Positions 18,188 through 28,108 are shown, counted from the stretch's first letter. The stretch is DNA of 64,000 nt from Marinicella meishanensis (GCF_019931145.1 NZ_JAIOUV010000003.1:372001-436000); one strand, 5' to 3'. The notes: generated by a model from the letters alone, not told the origin. Program-made: numbers and translations.

Positions 18188-18565
18188 ATGAGTTTTCAAT
18201 CTGATATGGCAAAAGCCAAAGGACTGGGGTCGGCCAAACACGGTTTTGGTCATTGGTGGATGCAACGCATGAGTGCGGTGTTGTTGATTCCTACCGGCCT
18301 GTATTTGTTGTTCGGTCTGGCCAGTTTGGAGGTCATTTCTGCCGCCAACGTACAAGCCTGGCTGAGCCACCCCATCCAGGCCGGTATCACCCTGCTGTTT
18401 GTGGTGACTGGCAGTTATCACGGGGCTTTGGGAATTCAAGTGGTGTTGGAAGACTATGTGCACCACCACGCCCTCAACCTGACCTTACAATACTTGACCA
18501 AAATCCTCATGATCGTGATGATCATGGCCGGTGTTTTTGCAATTTTTACCCTTTTATTTGGATGA
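18188..18565 (+). CDS. sdhD: succinate dehydrogenase hydrophobic membrane anchor subunit
   Basis: SdhD has 125 residues and three membrane helices and completes the membrane domain of complex II. The quinone/haem segment [18 protein letters not shown] is present (H78, D89, Y90), corresponding to the H..D-Y pattern of the family. An AGGAG ribosome site (in the gap after sdhC) precedes the ATG. The sdhA start lies 4 bases after the sdhD stop. Confidence 0.95.
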   Translation: MSFQSDMAKAKGLGSAKHGFGHWWMQRMSAVLLIPTGLYLLFGLASLEVISAANVQAWLSHPIQAGITLLFVVTGSYHGALGIQVVLEDYVHHHALNLTLQYLTKILMIVMIMAGVFAIFTLLFG

Positions 18566-18569
18566 ACCC

Positions 18570-20357
18570 ATGAGCCAAAAATACACAATTACAGAACATA
18601 AATTTGACGCCATTGTGGTGGGTGCAGGTGGTGCCGGTTTGCGGGCCACCATGGGCTTGGCCACCAAAGGCCTGAAAACGGCCTGTGTCACCAAAGTGTT
18701 TCCCACCCGGTCACACACCGTGGCCGCTCAAGGCGGCATGTCGGCTTCTCTGGGCAACATGGGCGAGGACAACTGGCGCTGGCACATGTATGACACCATC
18801 AAAGGCTCGGATTGGTTGGGCGATCAGGACGCCATCGAATACATGTGTCGTGAGGCCGTGCCCTCGGTCATTGAATTGGAACACTTTGGGGTGCCATTTT
18901 CGCGCACCGAAGACGGCAAAATTTACCAACGGCCTTTTGGTGGCATGACCACCAATTTCGGCGAAGGCACTGCGCAACGAACCTGTGCCGCTGCCGACCG
19001 CACCGGTCACGCCATTTTGCACACCTTGTATCAACAGTCGCTGAAACACGACGCGTCCTTTTTCATTGAATACTTTGCCATTGATCTGGTCATGGTGGAC
19101 GGTGAATGCAAAGGGGTGTTGGCCTGGAATTTGGCCGATGGCACCTTACACCTGTTCCGCGGTCATGCCGTGATCTTGGCCACCGGTGGTTACGGCCGGG
19201 CTTACTTTTCTTGTACTTCGGCCCACACCTGCACCGGTGACGGTAACGCCATGGTGTTGCGGGCCGGTTTGCCTTTACAAGACATGGAGTTCGTGCAATT
19301 TCACCCCACCGGCATCTATGGTGCGGGCTGCTTGATCACCGAAGGGGTGCGCGGAGAAGGTGGATTCCTGACCAACGCCAAAGGCGAACGCTTCATGGAA
19401 CGGTATGCGCCGAATGCCAAAGATTTGGCATCGCGTGACGTGGTGTCACGCTCCATGACCATCGAAATCCGCGAAGGACGCGGGGTCGGTGAAGAAGCCG
19501 ATCACATCCACCTGCACCTGGAACACCTGGGCGCAGACGTGATCAACAAGCGCTTGCCTGGCATTGCCGAATCGGCCGAAATTTTTGCCGGGGTGGATGT
19601 GGCCAAAGAGCCGATTCCGGTGTTGCCCACCGTGCATTACAACATGGGTGGCATTCCGACCAATTACCACGGCGAAGTGGTCAATAAAGTCGGTGATGAT
19701 CCAGACAAGGTGGTGCCTGGTTTGTTTGCCATCGGTGAAGCGGCTTGTGTCTCTGTGCATGGGGCCAACCGCTTGGGCTCAAATTCCTTGTTGGACTTGA
19801 TTGTGTTTGGTCGGGCGGTGGCTGACCGCTGTGCTGAATTGATCAAGCCAGACACCAAACACAGCGAGTTACCGGCGGGCGTGATGGACCAATCGCTGGC
19901 CAATCTGGATGCCACCCGCCATGCCAAAGGGGCGATCAAAACCGCCGAATTGCGCTTGGAGATGCAAAAAATCATGCAAAACAACGCCGCGGTGTTCCGC
20001 ACCGGTGAGGTGTTGCAAGAAGGCTGTGACAAAATCAGTGCTTGTGCGGCCAAGATTGGTGACGTTCATGTGTCTGATGAATCCATGGTCTGGAACACCG
20101 ATTTGGTGGAAACCCTGGAACTGCAAAACCTGATGCTGCAGGCCAAAGTGACGATGTTTTCGGCGGAAAATCGCAAAGAGTCCCGCGGTGCCCATGCCCG
20201 GGAGGATTTCCCTGATCGCAACGACGATGAATGGATGAAGCACACCCTGGCATACATCAATGATCAAGGCGAAGTCACTTTTGAGTACCGCCCCGTGCAC
20301 ATGTACACACTGACCGATGAGTGTGAAGTGATTCCTCCCAAACAACGCGTTTACTGA
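18570..20357 (+). CDS. sdhA: succinate dehydrogenase flavoprotein subunit
   Basis: SdhA oxidises succinate to fumarate with covalently bound FAD. The 595-residue protein shows the FAD dinucleotide motif GAGGAGLRA near residue 18 and the flavin-attachment histidine in [10 protein letters not shown] (H49). The dicarboxylate-binding [15 protein letters not shown] and [18 protein letters not shown] stretches follow, with the usual long helical C-terminal domain. I chose the ATG at 18570, because a start 13 codons upstream would lie inside sdhD and lacks family sequence. Two flavinylation/assembly factors are encoded in the same operon. Confidence 0.98.
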   Translation: MSQKYTITEHKFDAIVVGAGGAGLRATMGLATKGLKTACVTKVFPTRSHTVAAQGGMSASLGNMGEDNWRWHMYDTIKGSDWLGDQDAIEYMCREAVPSVIELEHFGVPFSRTEDGKIYQRPFGGMTTNFGEGTAQRTCAAADRTGHAILHTLYQQSLKHDASFFIEYFAIDLVMVDGECKGVLAWNLADGTLHLFRGHAVILATGGYGRAYFSCTSAHTCTGDGNAMVLRAGLPLQDMEFVQFHPTGIYGAGCLITEGVRGEGGFLTNAKGERFMERYAPNAKDLASRDVVSRSMTIEIREGRGVGEEADHIHLHLEHLGADVINKRLPGIAESAEIFAGVDVAKEPIPVLPTVHYNMGGIPTNYHGEVVNKVGDDPDKVVPGLFAIGEAACVSVHGANRLGSNSLLDLIVFGRAVADRCAELIKPDTKHSELPAGVMDQSLANLDATRHAKGAIKTAELRLEMQKIMQNNAAVFRTGEVLQEGCDKISACAAKIGDVHVSDESMVWNTDLVETLELQNLMLQAKVTMFSAENRKESRGAHAREDFPDRNDDEWMKHTLAYINDQGEVTFEYRPVHMYTLTDECEVIPPKQRVY

Positions 20358-20379
20358 CGCCGTGACCGGTTGAAATATT

Positions 20380-21165
20380 ATGGCTGAATTCAGACTACCC
20401 AAAAATTCAAGAATCAAGAAAGGCCAACATTTTGCGGCCTCTGGCGGTGGCAACACCACCACCTTCAAAGTCTACCGCTGGTCTCCGGATGACGGCGAAA
20501 ACCCGCGGACTGACACCTATGAAGTCGATTTGGACCAATGCGGTCCGATGGTGTTGGACGCCCTGATCAAAATCAAAGACGAGATGGATGCCACCCTGAC
20601 GTTCCGGCGCTCATGCCGGGAGGGCATTTGTGGTTCTTGTGCGATGAACATCAATGGCACCAACACTTTGGCGTGTACCACCTCAATCAAACAATTCAAA
20701 GGCAAACAAATTTCGGTGTATCCGCTGCCACACATGGAGGTGATCAAAGACCTGGTGCCGGATTTGACCCATTTCTATGCCCAATACGCGTCCATCAAAC
20801 CGTGGATGCAGACCGATTCGGTGCCGCTGCCAGACAAAGAGCGGCTGCAATCGATTGAAGACCGGGAAAAACTGGATGGCTTATACGAATGCATCTTGTG
20901 TGCCTGTTGCCAAACTTCGTGTCCCAGCTATTGGTGGAATGGCGACCGTTATTTGGGCCCCGCGGTGTTGTTGCAGTCTTACCGCTGGTTGGTCGATTCA
21001 CGGGATGAATACACCGGCGAGCGTTTGGAAGACTTGGAAGACCCGTTCAAAGTGTACCGTTGTCACACCATCATGAATTGTGCCAACACCTGTCCCAAAG
21101 GGTTGAATCCTGGCAAAGCCATTGGTGAAATCAAGAAAATGATCGCCCAACGGCACGCCTTGTGA
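20380..21165 (+). CDS. sdhB: succinate dehydrogenase iron-sulfur subunit
   Basis: SdhB carries electrons from FAD to quinone through three clusters. Ligands are visible for [2Fe-2S] (C79, C84, C87, C99 in CREGICGSC and LAC), for the first ferredoxin-type motif [12 protein letters not shown] (near 171), and for the second [14 protein letters not shown] (near 228). At 261 residues it is ~20 residues longer at the N terminus than the E. coli protein, with a basic, glycine-rich opening. It is followed by sdhE after 13 bases. Confidence 0.97.
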   Translation: MAEFRLPKNSRIKKGQHFAASGGGNTTTFKVYRWSPDDGENPRTDTYEVDLDQCGPMVLDALIKIKDEMDATLTFRRSCREGICGSCAMNINGTNTLACTTSIKQFKGKQISVYPLPHMEVIKDLVPDLTHFYAQYASIKPWMQTDSVPLPDKERLQSIEDREKLDGLYECILCACCQTSCPSYWWNGDRYLGPAVLLQSYRWLVDSRDEYTGERLEDLEDPFKVYRCHTIMNCANTCPKGLNPGKAIGEIKKMIAQRHAL

Positions 21166-21178
21166 TGGCGGGTGGTTG

Positions 21179-21454
21179 ATGAACGCCCTCGCCAGCTCGG
21201 AATTGAATGAAGGGTATTTTCGTTGGCGCTGTCGGCGTGGCATGAAAGAATTGGATTTTATTTTGAATCGGTTCATTGATGCCGAGATGGCCCATTTGAG
21301 CGAATCCGACAAAGCCAAATTCGATGAACTGTTGGCCACAGAAGACATGTTGTTGTGGTATTGGCTCAGTGGCAAAGCCGAACCACAAGGTCCCGAACAA
21401 CATTTCATCCCTTTGGTGGAGCGCATTTGTGCAGCCGGTTACCATCAAAAATAA
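21179..21454 (+). CDS. sdhE: FAD assembly factor SdhE (YgfY)
   Basis: SdhE (YgfY/SDHAF2 family) promotes covalent attachment of FAD to SdhA. The 91-residue protein shows the conserved RRGMKELD segment (the RGxxE motif; R20, G21, E24) and the LLATEDMLLWYWLSG stretch typical of the family. The ATG at 21179 is preferred; an adjacent TTG at 21176 is also in frame. The end overlaps the GTG start of the YgfX-like gene. The location straight after sdhB fits its role. Confidence 0.93.
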   Translation: MNALASSELNEGYFRWRCRRGMKELDFILNRFIDAEMAHLSESDKAKFDELLATEDMLLWYWLSGKAEPQGPEQHFIPLVERICAAGYHQK

Positions 21455-21881
21455 CCACTGGATCCATGCTTTGTGGTGGGTGCAGGCGGCCTTGCTGCTG
21501 ACCCTGGTGGCCACGACGGCCATGGCCTGGTGGACCGGGCGTTGGTGGTTGTTGGTGGTGGTGGGGACATTGCTCATGGCCGCCCTGTGGCACAATCACC
21601 GAACCATTCAACAACAAAAAACGCTGCAGTTTCATTGGACTGCCCGGGGCCATCGGTCGTATCGCGAGGCCCAGACAGGGCCGTCTGCGGGTCCTTTGGG
21701 TGGCTTTGAGGTGGCTGCATGGTGGGCCTTGCCTGGGCTGCTGTGCTTGCGATTGCAGTGTGAGCACCGGCGCCAAGCCGTGCATCTTACGGTGCCCAGA
21801 AAGTGCCTGGGGCCGGCCCATTTTTCCAACCTGTGGGTGCACATATCAGCAACCGCAGAGCAACCAACCACATCAACATGA
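21429..21881 (+). CDS. YgfX-like small membrane protein
   Basis: A 150-residue protein with two close membrane helices near the N terminus (about residues 13-50, rich in Trp, Leu and Val) and a soluble C-terminal part. This is the YgfX plan, and ygfX follows sdhE (ygfY) in many gammaproteobacteria. E. coli YgfX (CptA) was reported to act on cell division/cytoskeleton proteins as a toxin-like partner of SdhE; whether that holds here is unknown. The start is a GTG inside the sdhE end and the stop overlaps the ispG ATG, so translation is coupled on both sides. The sequence is weakly conserved, so the call leans on context. Confidence 0.65.
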   Translation: MQPVTIKNNHWIHALWWVQAALLLTLVATTAMAWWTGRWWLLVVVGTLLMAALWHNHRTIQQQKTLQFHWTARGHRSYREAQTGPSAGPLGGFEVAAWWALPGLLCLRLQCEHRRQAVHLTVPRKCLGPAHFSNLWVHISATAEQPTTST

Positions 21882-23074
21882 GTCAACAACGCAATTCCGT
21901 GCGGGTAGGCGACGTGCAGGTGGGTGGTGGTCGGGTGGTGGTGCAATCCATGACCAACACCGACACCGCCGATGCCAAAACCACCGCCCAACAAATCTAT
22001 GATCTGCACCAAGCCGGATCTGAATTGGTGCGCATCACCGTTAACAACGAAGCCTCGGCCGCCGCGGTGCCAGAAATCATCGACCGTTTGCACGCCGCCC
22101 GTTGTCATGTGCCGGTGATTGGCGATTTTCACTACAACGGCCACCGGCTGTTGCAAGATTATCCCCAGTGCGCCGAAAAGCTGGCCAAATACCGCATCAA
22201 TCCCGGTAACGTGGGCTTTGGCAAAAAACGTGACCAACAGTTTGAATCCATCATTCAGGTGGCCAAAGACTTGCACAAGCCGGTGCGCATTGGTGGCAAC
22301 TGGGGTTCGCTGGACCAAAAATTGATGGCCAAGATGATGGATGAGAACGCCAAAAGCCCCGAACCCTTGTCCAGTGGCGCCTTGATTGAAAAAGCCTTGA
22401 TTCAGTCGGTGCTGACCAGTGCCCAACAGGCCGAGTCGTTTGGCCTGGGTGCCGACCAAATCATCGTCAGCTGTAAAGTCAGCAGTGTACAGTCTTTGAT
22501 CCGCATCTACCAAGAATTACACCGATCTTGTGATTATGCCCTGCATTTGGGCTTGACCGAGGCCGGCATGGGCAACAAAGGCATCGTGGCCAGCACCGCG
22601 GCCTTGGCGGTGTTGTTGCAACAAGGCATCGGCGACACCATCCGCGTGTCGCTGACCCCAGAACCCAATCAGGCACGCACCGAAGAGGTCAAGGTCGCCC
22701 AACAAATCCTGCAAAGCCTGGAATTGCAGTCCTTCAAACCCGAAGTCACGGCATGCCCCGGCTGCGGCCGCACCACCAGCGAGTTTTTTCAGGTGTTGGC
22801 CCAACAGGTCACCGCCCACATGGATGCCAAAATGCCGGCCTGGCGTTTGTCACACCCAGGTGTAAAGGACATGAATGTGGCGGTGATGGGTTGCATCGTC
22901 AACGGTCCCGGGGAGTCCAAACACGCCGACATCGGCATTTCCTTGCCGGGTACCGGTGAAGCACCATCGGCGCCGGTGTTCATTCGTGGTCAGAAAACCC
23001 ACACCCTCAAAGGCGATGACATCGCCAGTCAATTCATTGACATCTTGGATGAGTTTGTTCAGACCCATTACTGA
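21878..23074 (+). CDS. ispG: 4-hydroxy-3-methylbut-2-enyl diphosphate synthase (flavodoxin/ferredoxin)
   Basis: IspG (GcpE) is the penultimate enzyme of the MEP isoprenoid pathway, a [4Fe-4S] enzyme that reduces MEcPP to HMBPP. The 398-residue protein has the N-terminal TIM barrel ([11 protein letters not shown] opening) and the C-terminal cluster domain with CPGCGRT (C293, C296) and GCIVNGPGE (C339 and the catalytic glutamate). The ATG overlaps the preceding stop (ATGA). The 3' end overlaps the 3' end of the convergent small gene by 7 bases. Confidence 0.97.
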   Translation: MSQQRNSVRVGDVQVGGGRVVVQSMTNTDTADAKTTAQQIYDLHQAGSELVRITVNNEASAAAVPEIIDRLHAARCHVPVIGDFHYNGHRLLQDYPQCAEKLAKYRINPGNVGFGKKRDQQFESIIQVAKDLHKPVRIGGNWGSLDQKLMAKMMDENAKSPEPLSSGALIEKALIQSVLTSAQQAESFGLGADQIIVSCKVSSVQSLIRIYQELHRSCDYALHLGLTEAGMGNKGIVASTAALAVLLQQGIGDTIRVSLTPEPNQARTEEVKVAQQILQSLELQSFKPEVTACPGCGRTTSEFFQVLAQQVTAHMDAKMPAWRLSHPGVKDMNVAVMGCIVNGPGESKHADIGISLPGTGEAPSAPVFIRGQKTHTLKGDDIASQFIDILDEFVQTHY

Positions 23075-23412
23075 CAGGGTTGGTCAGGAACGGTAGATAC
23101 GCAACTCAGCTGCGGAGCGAAACCAAACCATTGATGGAACTCGGCGCTGATTTGTCGATTGTTTTGTGCAAAAAACACCAATCGCGTGCGGGTATGGGGT
23201 CCCACCCGAAAGCTTTCATACCGTTCAATGTGGGTCGTCAGATGCGGTGAGTTCAGGGATTGGTTGATGGCGGTTTTCATCTCACTTAGTTGTTGCTGAT
23301 CATCGGTGGCCAGCAGGCTGATGAGGACCAGCAATTCCAGCCCGATGAATGTCCATGCGGCGCGTTTCAACCAGGTTTTGATGGATTGACTGAATGGCTT
23401 GTGTTCCTTCAA
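23068..23412 (-). CDS. small single-pass membrane protein, unknown
   Basis: A 114-residue protein I do not recognise. It has a basic N terminus (KTWLKRAAW), one membrane helix at about residues 19-36 and a polar C-terminal domain with two cysteines, likely outside the inner membrane. It appears to start at a TTG (23410-23412) with a strong AGGAG site 8 bases upstream, 22 bases after the VanY stop, so it is probably the last gene of a three-gene operon. Its stop overlaps the ispG stop on the other strand. Confidence 0.6.
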   Translation of the reverse strand: MKEHKPFSQSIKTWLKRAAWTFIGLELLVLISLLATDDQQQLSEMKTAINQSLNSPHLTTHIERYESFRVGPHTRTRLVFFAQNNRQISAEFHQWFGFAPQLSCVSTVPDQPCQ

Positions 23413-23434
23413 TGTGGTGCTCCTGATGTTGGGG

Positions 23435-24256
23435 TTAATTGGGTGGCTGATAGCGCCAATGCCAGGGTTCGTAAATGATGCCCCAGGGGTTGTCCTTGGG
23501 ATAAGTCATGTGAAAACCATGTTCGTTGGCATGGGCACTGAGCCAGGCAAAGGCTTCGGTGTTTTCAAACGATTCCTCTAATGGCTCGGCACCGGGGGTG
23601 GTCAGGTCAATCACACAACCAGTGTGGTGCTCGCTGTGCCCGGGTGCGGCATTGGTGGCCAGGATGTCTTCCAGCTTTTGCCCGGCGTCCAGTTTTTTGG
23701 CGATCAAACTGGCTTGATAGCCCATGGAGCGAAAGGCCGAAACCAATTGCAAATCAATGCCGGCAGCTTGCGCGGCCTGTTTCATGCGCTGCCAGGCCTG
23801 ATGGGCTTGGGGATGCAGTTTACAGGGGCGATTGAAGCAGTCTTTGTCGGTGTCAACTAATTGCGCGGCGGTGGCCTGTTTGGGTGGTATGATGGTGGCT
23901 TCCTGGATGTGCAATTTATGCAACCAATCATGGTACAAATCCGGGCAGGTTAAATTCTCAGCCGTCACCGCAAAATGACCGTCTTGTTGGGTGAAGCCCA
24001 TTTTGTGCAAAAACTCCTTGGCGTGAGGGACTTCGGTTTTGGCTTTGTAGGTGTCGCTGTTGATGGCTTTCATCAAGCCATAGCTGGCTTCGGTGGCCAC
24101 CCCCAGTCGCAGCGACTGGGGTTTGAGCAGAATGTTGAACCACTGATCACGAAAGAACAGTTTGCCAATCAATTGACGATCGAATTGGTCGTAAATTGAC
24201 CAGCAGTTTTTGTGGGTTGGTTTGATGTGCAGTCTGTCGGTGGAGATGGTTGGCAT
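23435..24256 (-). CDS. VanY-type D-alanyl-D-alanine carboxypeptidase with GNAT-like N-terminal region
   Basis: The C-terminal ~130 residues (from about 145) are a LAS-superfamily zinc peptidase of the VanY type: SAFRSMGYQ near 173, the zinc motif SEHHTGCVID (S208, H210, D217) and the third ligand in EPWHWRY (H266). The first ~90 residues are not a VanY feature. They open with ISTDRLHIKP and close with AKEFLHKMGF, which resembles the start and end of GNAT acetyltransferases, although the acetyl-CoA loop is not obvious. No signal peptide is seen, odd for a peptidoglycan enzyme. The start at 24256 was chosen because the sequence upstream lies inside the preceding gene. Confidence 0.8.
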   Translation of the reverse strand: MPTISTDRLHIKPTHKNCWSIYDQFDRQLIGKLFFRDQWFNILLKPQSLRLGVATEASYGLMKAINSDTYKAKTEVPHAKEFLHKMGFTQQDGHFAVTAENLTCPDLYHDWLHKLHIQEATIIPPKQATAAQLVDTDKDCFNRPCKLHPQAHQAWQRMKQAAQAAGIDLQLVSAFRSMGYQASLIAKKLDAGQKLEDILATNAAPGHSEHHTGCVIDLTTPGAEPLEESFENTEAFAWLSAHANEHGFHMTYPKDNPWGIIYEPWHWRYQPPN

Positions 24257-24260
24257 CGGT

Positions 24261-24677
24261 TCATTCTTCCAGTTGGCGGTGGGCTTGTTCCCAATTCTGG
24301 CCGTCAAAATCGGCCTGTGTCCATTGGTCAGGATTGAAGTCATCCAGACAATGGGTATTGACGCTCCAACAATCGGCATGTGACCTGGGTTGGTAAAACG
24401 ATTTTACCCCACAATGGCGACAAAATAAATGATTGGCTTGGCCGGTGTTGAAGCGGTAGCTGCTCAGCGCATCCTGACCTTGTAACAAGGTGAATTGGGG
24501 GTGCGGTACCACCAGGTGTTGAAAGCCGGTCATGCGACACACCGAGCAATTGCAGTTGAGGATCACGGTGTCTGCGGCCACCGTCAAACGAAATTGTACG
24601 GCTTGGCAATGACAGCCACCTGACAGTTCGCGCCGGTCGCTGGCTTGAGTTGAATTCTGCCCTTGATTTTTTGTCAT
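24261..24677 (-). CDS. GFA (glutathione-dependent formaldehyde-activating) family protein
   Basis: A 138-residue protein of the GFA/CENP-V zinc fold. The zinc cysteines are in the expected pattern: GGCHC (C22, C24), NCNCSVC (C42, C44, C47) and FCRHCG (C86, C89). Members are annotated as S-hydroxymethylglutathione synthase-like, but most lack a demonstrated reaction and I would not assign one here. It lies 4 bases upstream of the VanY-type gene and reads the same way, so the two are probably one operon. Confidence 0.88.
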   Translation of the reverse strand: MTKNQGQNSTQASDRRELSGGCHCQAVQFRLTVAADTVILNCNCSVCRMTGFQHLVVPHPQFTLLQGQDALSSYRFNTGQANHLFCRHCGVKSFYQPRSHADCWSVNTHCLDDFNPDQWTQADFDGQNWEQAHRQLEE

Positions 24678-24704
24678 CTGGCTCCTATATCGTTCGCACT
24701 GTGG

Positions 24705-24713
24705 TGCTATAAT
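24705..24713 (+). promoter_or_regulatory. extended -10 promoter of yajC-secDF
   Basis: TGCTATAAT (24705-24713) is a perfect extended -10 box 36 bases before the yajC ATG. No clear -35 is visible, as is usual for this promoter class. It also lies close to the start of the divergent GFA gene. Confidence 0.55.
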
Positions 24714-24748
24714 AGCGCGCTTTTATTTAACTAGATACGGGATTTGAG

Positions 24749-25078
24749 ATGAATTTTTTGATATCTGATGCCATGGCTCAATCCGGCGGCCAAGCCAGCA
24801 ACCCACTCAGTGGGTTTATTTTTATTGGGATCTTTTTTGTGATCATGTACTTCATGCTGATCCGCCCGCAACAAAAGCGCATGAAAGCCCACAATGAAAT
24901 GGTTGGCGCCCTGGGTGTGGGTGATGAAGTGATCACCAATGGCGGTACTTTGGGTGCCATTGTGGCGGTTGATGAATCATTCATCAAAATCGAAATTGCC
25001 CCTGGCACCGAAATCCACGTGCAACGCAGTGCCGTGGCCAAAGTGCTGCCCAAAGGCACCATCAAGTCCCTGAAGTGA
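24749..25078 (+). CDS. yajC: preprotein translocase subunit YajC
   Basis: YajC is a small inner-membrane partner of SecDF. The 109-residue protein has one membrane helix (about residues 21-38), followed at once by the conserved LIRPQQKRMKAHNEM segment and the cytoplasmic VGDEVITNGGTLGAIVAVDE fold. It is the first gene of the yajC-secD-secF operon; tgt, the frequent upstream neighbour, is not here. Confidence 0.96.
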   Translation: MNFLISDAMAQSGGQASNPLSGFIFIGIFFVIMYFMLIRPQQKRMKAHNEMVGALGVGDEVITNGGTLGAIVAVDESFIKIEIAPGTEIHVQRSAVAKVLPKGTIKSLK

Positions 25079-25118
25079 GTTCAGGGGTGGCTTGTCAGTC
25101 AACAACAAAGGAAACACA

Positions 25119-26972
25119 ATGAATCGATACCCAGCATGGAAATACATCTTGGTCTTGGTGGTGATGGTGTTGGGCGGTCTGTACGCCTTACCCAACATCT
25201 ATGGCCAATCACCGGTGGTGCAAATCACTGCCGAAGATGACAACCCAGTCACCCCAGCGACCATGAGCCGCGTAGAGCGGTTGTTGAATGAGGCCAACAT
25301 CGAGCACGATGCGGTGATCGCTGATGGCGACTCCGCCGTGGTTAAATTTTCCGACCTGGATGCCCAGTTGTTGGCCCAAGAGTTGCTGGACCGTGATTTG
25401 GCCGGTCATGATGCGGCCATGAACCTCAAGCCCAACGTGCCCGAATGGTTAGAAAACTTGGGCGGCCGGGCCATGAACCTGGGTTTGGACTTGCGCGGCG
25501 GGGTGCATTTCTTGCTGGAAGTCGACATGACCAAAGCCGAAGAGAATAAAAAGAAACAACTGCGCAACGACATCACCGCGGCCTTGATCAAACTGAAAAT
25601 CCCCAAAACCAAAATCTTGTGGCAAGACAACCGTTTGGTGGTTGGCTTCAGGGATCAGGCGGGACTGGAACAAGCCAGTGAGCAAATCGAAGATGATTAC
25701 ACCGAGCTGAATTGGTCCACCAATTCCGGTGGCGGAGAATATGAATGGGTGGGCTTGTTGAACGAACAGTCGTTGTTGGCCATCAAAGAAAATGCCCTGA
25801 ACCAAAACCTCACCACCTTGCGCACCCGGGTCAATGAAATCGGCGTGGCCGAGCCCATCATCCAACGCCAAGGTGTGGACCGCATCGTGGTGCAGTTGCC
25901 TGGGGTGCAAGACACCACCAAAGCCAAAGCGATTTTGGATGCCACCGCCACCTTGGAATACCGGGCCACTCACAGCTATGGTGCCGAAGCACAACGCACC
26001 TACCAAACCGGCCGCACACCGCCGGGCACCACCTTGTATTTTGAATCCAACGGCCAACCCATCTATTTGAACAACCGGGTGATTGCCACCGGTAACCAAC
26101 TGACTGGCGCCCAGGCCACCATTGACCAACAAACCGGTCAACATGCGGTGAATGTGCAGCTGAACAGCATCGGCGCCGCCCGCATGTTGGAATTCACCAA
26201 GAACAACACCGGTAACTTCATGGGTGTGGTGTTCAAAGAACGGATCCCCATTGGTAAAAACGACGACGGGGTGATGCAGTACCGGGACAGTGAAGAAGTG
26301 ATCAGTAACGCCCGCATCAACGGCGTGTTTTCCAACCGCTTTCAGACCACTGGTGGTTTCACCCAAAAAGAAGCCAATGAGCTGGCTTTGTTGCTGCGGG
26401 CCGGCGCCTTGGCCGCACCGGTACAAATTGTCGAAGAACGCACCATTGGACCTTCATTGGGTCAGGACAACATCGACAAAGGCGTGAAGTCGGTGCAAAT
26501 TGGTTTGGCCCTGGTGCTGGTGTTCATGTTGGTTTACTACCGCATGTTCGGCGTCATCGCCAACATCGCCTTGACCGTCAATGTGGTGTTGATGGTGGCT
26601 TGTTTGTCGCTGTTCGGTGCCACCTTGACTTTGCCGGGCATTGCCGGGATCGTGCTGACCGTCGGTATGGCGGTGGATGCGAATGTTTTGATTTTTGAAC
26701 GGATCAAGGAAGAAATGCGCGATGGCAACACCATTCAGGGCAGCATCAAGTCGGGCTATGACAAGGCCTTTTCCACCATTGCCGATGCCAACGTCACCAC
26801 GTTTATTGCGGCGGTGGTGTTGTTTGCTTTTGGGACCGGTCCGATCAAAGGGTTTGCTGTGACCTTGAGTGTCGGTATCGTGACTTCCATGTTCACGGCC
26901 ATTGTGCTGTCGCGGGCCATCGTCAATCTGATCTATGGCCGTCAGAAGAAGTTGCAATCGATTTCGATTTAA
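25119..26972 (+). CDS. secD: protein translocase subunit SecD
   Basis: SecD works with SecF to complete export through SecYEG, powered by the proton gradient. The 617-residue protein has an N-terminal helix, a large periplasmic domain (from about residue 35; LGLDLRGGVHFLLEVD near 125) and six membrane segments in all, with the DANVLIFERIKEE motif in the C-terminal half. The ATG at 25119 has a GGAAA site. A start 9 codons upstream is possible but overlaps only leader sequence. Confidence 0.97.
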   Translation: MNRYPAWKYILVLVVMVLGGLYALPNIYGQSPVVQITAEDDNPVTPATMSRVERLLNEANIEHDAVIADGDSAVVKFSDLDAQLLAQELLDRDLAGHDAAMNLKPNVPEWLENLGGRAMNLGLDLRGGVHFLLEVDMTKAEENKKKQLRNDITAALIKLKIPKTKILWQDNRLVVGFRDQAGLEQASEQIEDDYTELNWSTNSGGGEYEWVGLLNEQSLLAIKENALNQNLTTLRTRVNEIGVAEPIIQRQGVDRIVVQLPGVQDTTKAKAILDATATLEYRATHSYGAEAQRTYQTGRTPPGTTLYFESNGQPIYLNNRVIATGNQLTGAQATIDQQTGQHAVNVQLNSIGAARMLEFTKNNTGNFMGVVFKERIPIGKNDDGVMQYRDSEEVISNARINGVFSNRFQTTGGFTQKEANELALLLRAGALAAPVQIVEERTIGPSLGQDNIDKGVKSVQIGLALVLVFMLVYYRMFGVIANIALTVNVVLMVACLSLFGATLTLPGIAGIVLTVGMAVDANVLIFERIKEEMRDGNTIQGSIKSGYDKAFSTIADANVTTFIAAVVLFAFGTGPIKGFAVTLSVGIVTSMFTAIVLSRAIVNLIYGRQKKLQSISI

Positions 26973-26984
26973 GGAGCTGTCATC

Positions 26985-27935
26985 ATGAATTTATTAGCAA
27001 ACATCAAATACGACTTCATGGCCCACCGCAAAGGCGCGTTGTTTTTGTCGCTGACCTTGATCGTGGTGGCTTTGGGCTCTTTGTTCACCCGTGGCTTGAA
27101 TTTCGGTTTGGACTTCACCGGAGGCACCGTGGTGGTGGTGAATTTCGATCAATCGGCCGAAGTGTCTGCCGTCAGGGACCAGCTGGAAACGGCCGGATAC
27201 CAAGGCATAGTGGTGAAGAACTTTGGCACCAGCACCGACATAGAAATCACCTTGCCGCCGCAGTCTGAAACCGAAGCCGAAGACGGGGTGGATGAGGCCA
27301 AGCTCAGCAATGAAGTGGTGGAAGAACTGCGCTTGCTGGATGCCTCAGCGGCATTGGTCAAAGTCGATTATGTCGGTTCACAAGTCGGTGACGAATTGGT
27401 AGAACAAGGCTCATTGGCGCTGCTGTATGCCATTTTGGGTATTTTGATCTATGTCACCATCCGCTTTGAATGGCGCTTTTCCCTGGGCGCGATCGCGGCC
27501 TTGGTGCATGACGTGATCATCACCGCCGGGGTGTTTTCGATTTGGCAAGTTGAATTTGACTTGACGGTGTTGGCGGCCTTGCTCGCGGTGATTGGTTATT
27601 CCTTGAATGACACCATCGTGGTGTTTGACCGCATCCGGGAAAATTTCCGCAAAGGGCGCAAAGCCACCACTGAGGAAGTGATCAACAAATCCATCGGCCA
27701 GACCTTGTCACGGACGGTGATCACCTCCTTGACCACCATGTTGGTGTTGTTGGCCCTGTTCTTCTTTGGTGGGGCGCTGATCCATGGCTTCGCTTTTGCC
27801 TTGATTGTGGGTGTGATCGTTGGTACCTATTCTTCGATCTTTGTGGCCAGTACCACGACTTTGGCCCTGGGTATCAGTCGTGAAGACCTGATCCCGGTGG
27901 AAAAAGAAGGGGCCAGTTTGGACCACATCCCCTGA
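26985..27935 (+). CDS. secF: protein translocase subunit SecF
   Basis: SecF is the shorter RND-like partner of SecD. It has 316 residues and six membrane helices; the signature FGLDFTGGTVV follows the first helix and the conserved YSLNDTIVVFDRIREN lies near residue 206. An AAGGAG site precedes the ATG, 12 bases after secD. The TGA stop is part of a small tandem repeat that runs up to a terminator. Confidence 0.97.
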   Translation: MNLLANIKYDFMAHRKGALFLSLTLIVVALGSLFTRGLNFGLDFTGGTVVVVNFDQSAEVSAVRDQLETAGYQGIVVKNFGTSTDIEITLPPQSETEAEDGVDEAKLSNEVVEELRLLDASAALVKVDYVGSQVGDELVEQGSLALLYAILGILIYVTIRFEWRFSLGAIAALVHDVIITAGVFSIWQVEFDLTVLAALLAVIGYSLNDTIVVFDRIRENFRKGRKATTEEVINKSIGQTLSRTVITSLTTMLVLLALFFFGGALIHGFAFALIVGVIVGTYSSIFVASTTTLALGISREDLIPVEKEGASLDHIP

Positions 27936-27958
27936 TTCGAACCCACGATTCGAACCCA
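27934..27958. repeat. tandem 12-bp repeat resembling a tRNA T-arm
   Basis: GATTCGAACCCA occurs twice (27934-27945 and 27947-27958) with one base between, starting inside the secF stop codon and ending at the terminator. Read on the minus strand it is TGGGTTCGAATC, the common T-arm sequence of tRNAs. No other tRNA part is near. Confidence 0.7.
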
Positions 27959-27984
27959 AAAGCCCGCCCAGTGCGGGCTTTTTT
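27958..27984 (+). terminator. rho-independent terminator after secF
   Basis: AGCCCGC (27961-27967) and GCGGGCT (27973-27979) form a GC-rich 7-bp stem with loop CCAGT, followed by a run of six T. It is preceded by A residues, so it may also work on the opposite strand. Confidence 0.9.
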
Positions 27985-28108
27985 GTGGCTGTTTGTGTTG
28001 GGCCACCCATAGAAGCTAACTTTTTTGTAACAAAGCCAAAGCCGCCTCGTTATAAGCACATAAATCCATGGCGGATCTGAAATTTTAGTTTAACAACGAG
28101 GTAAATGT

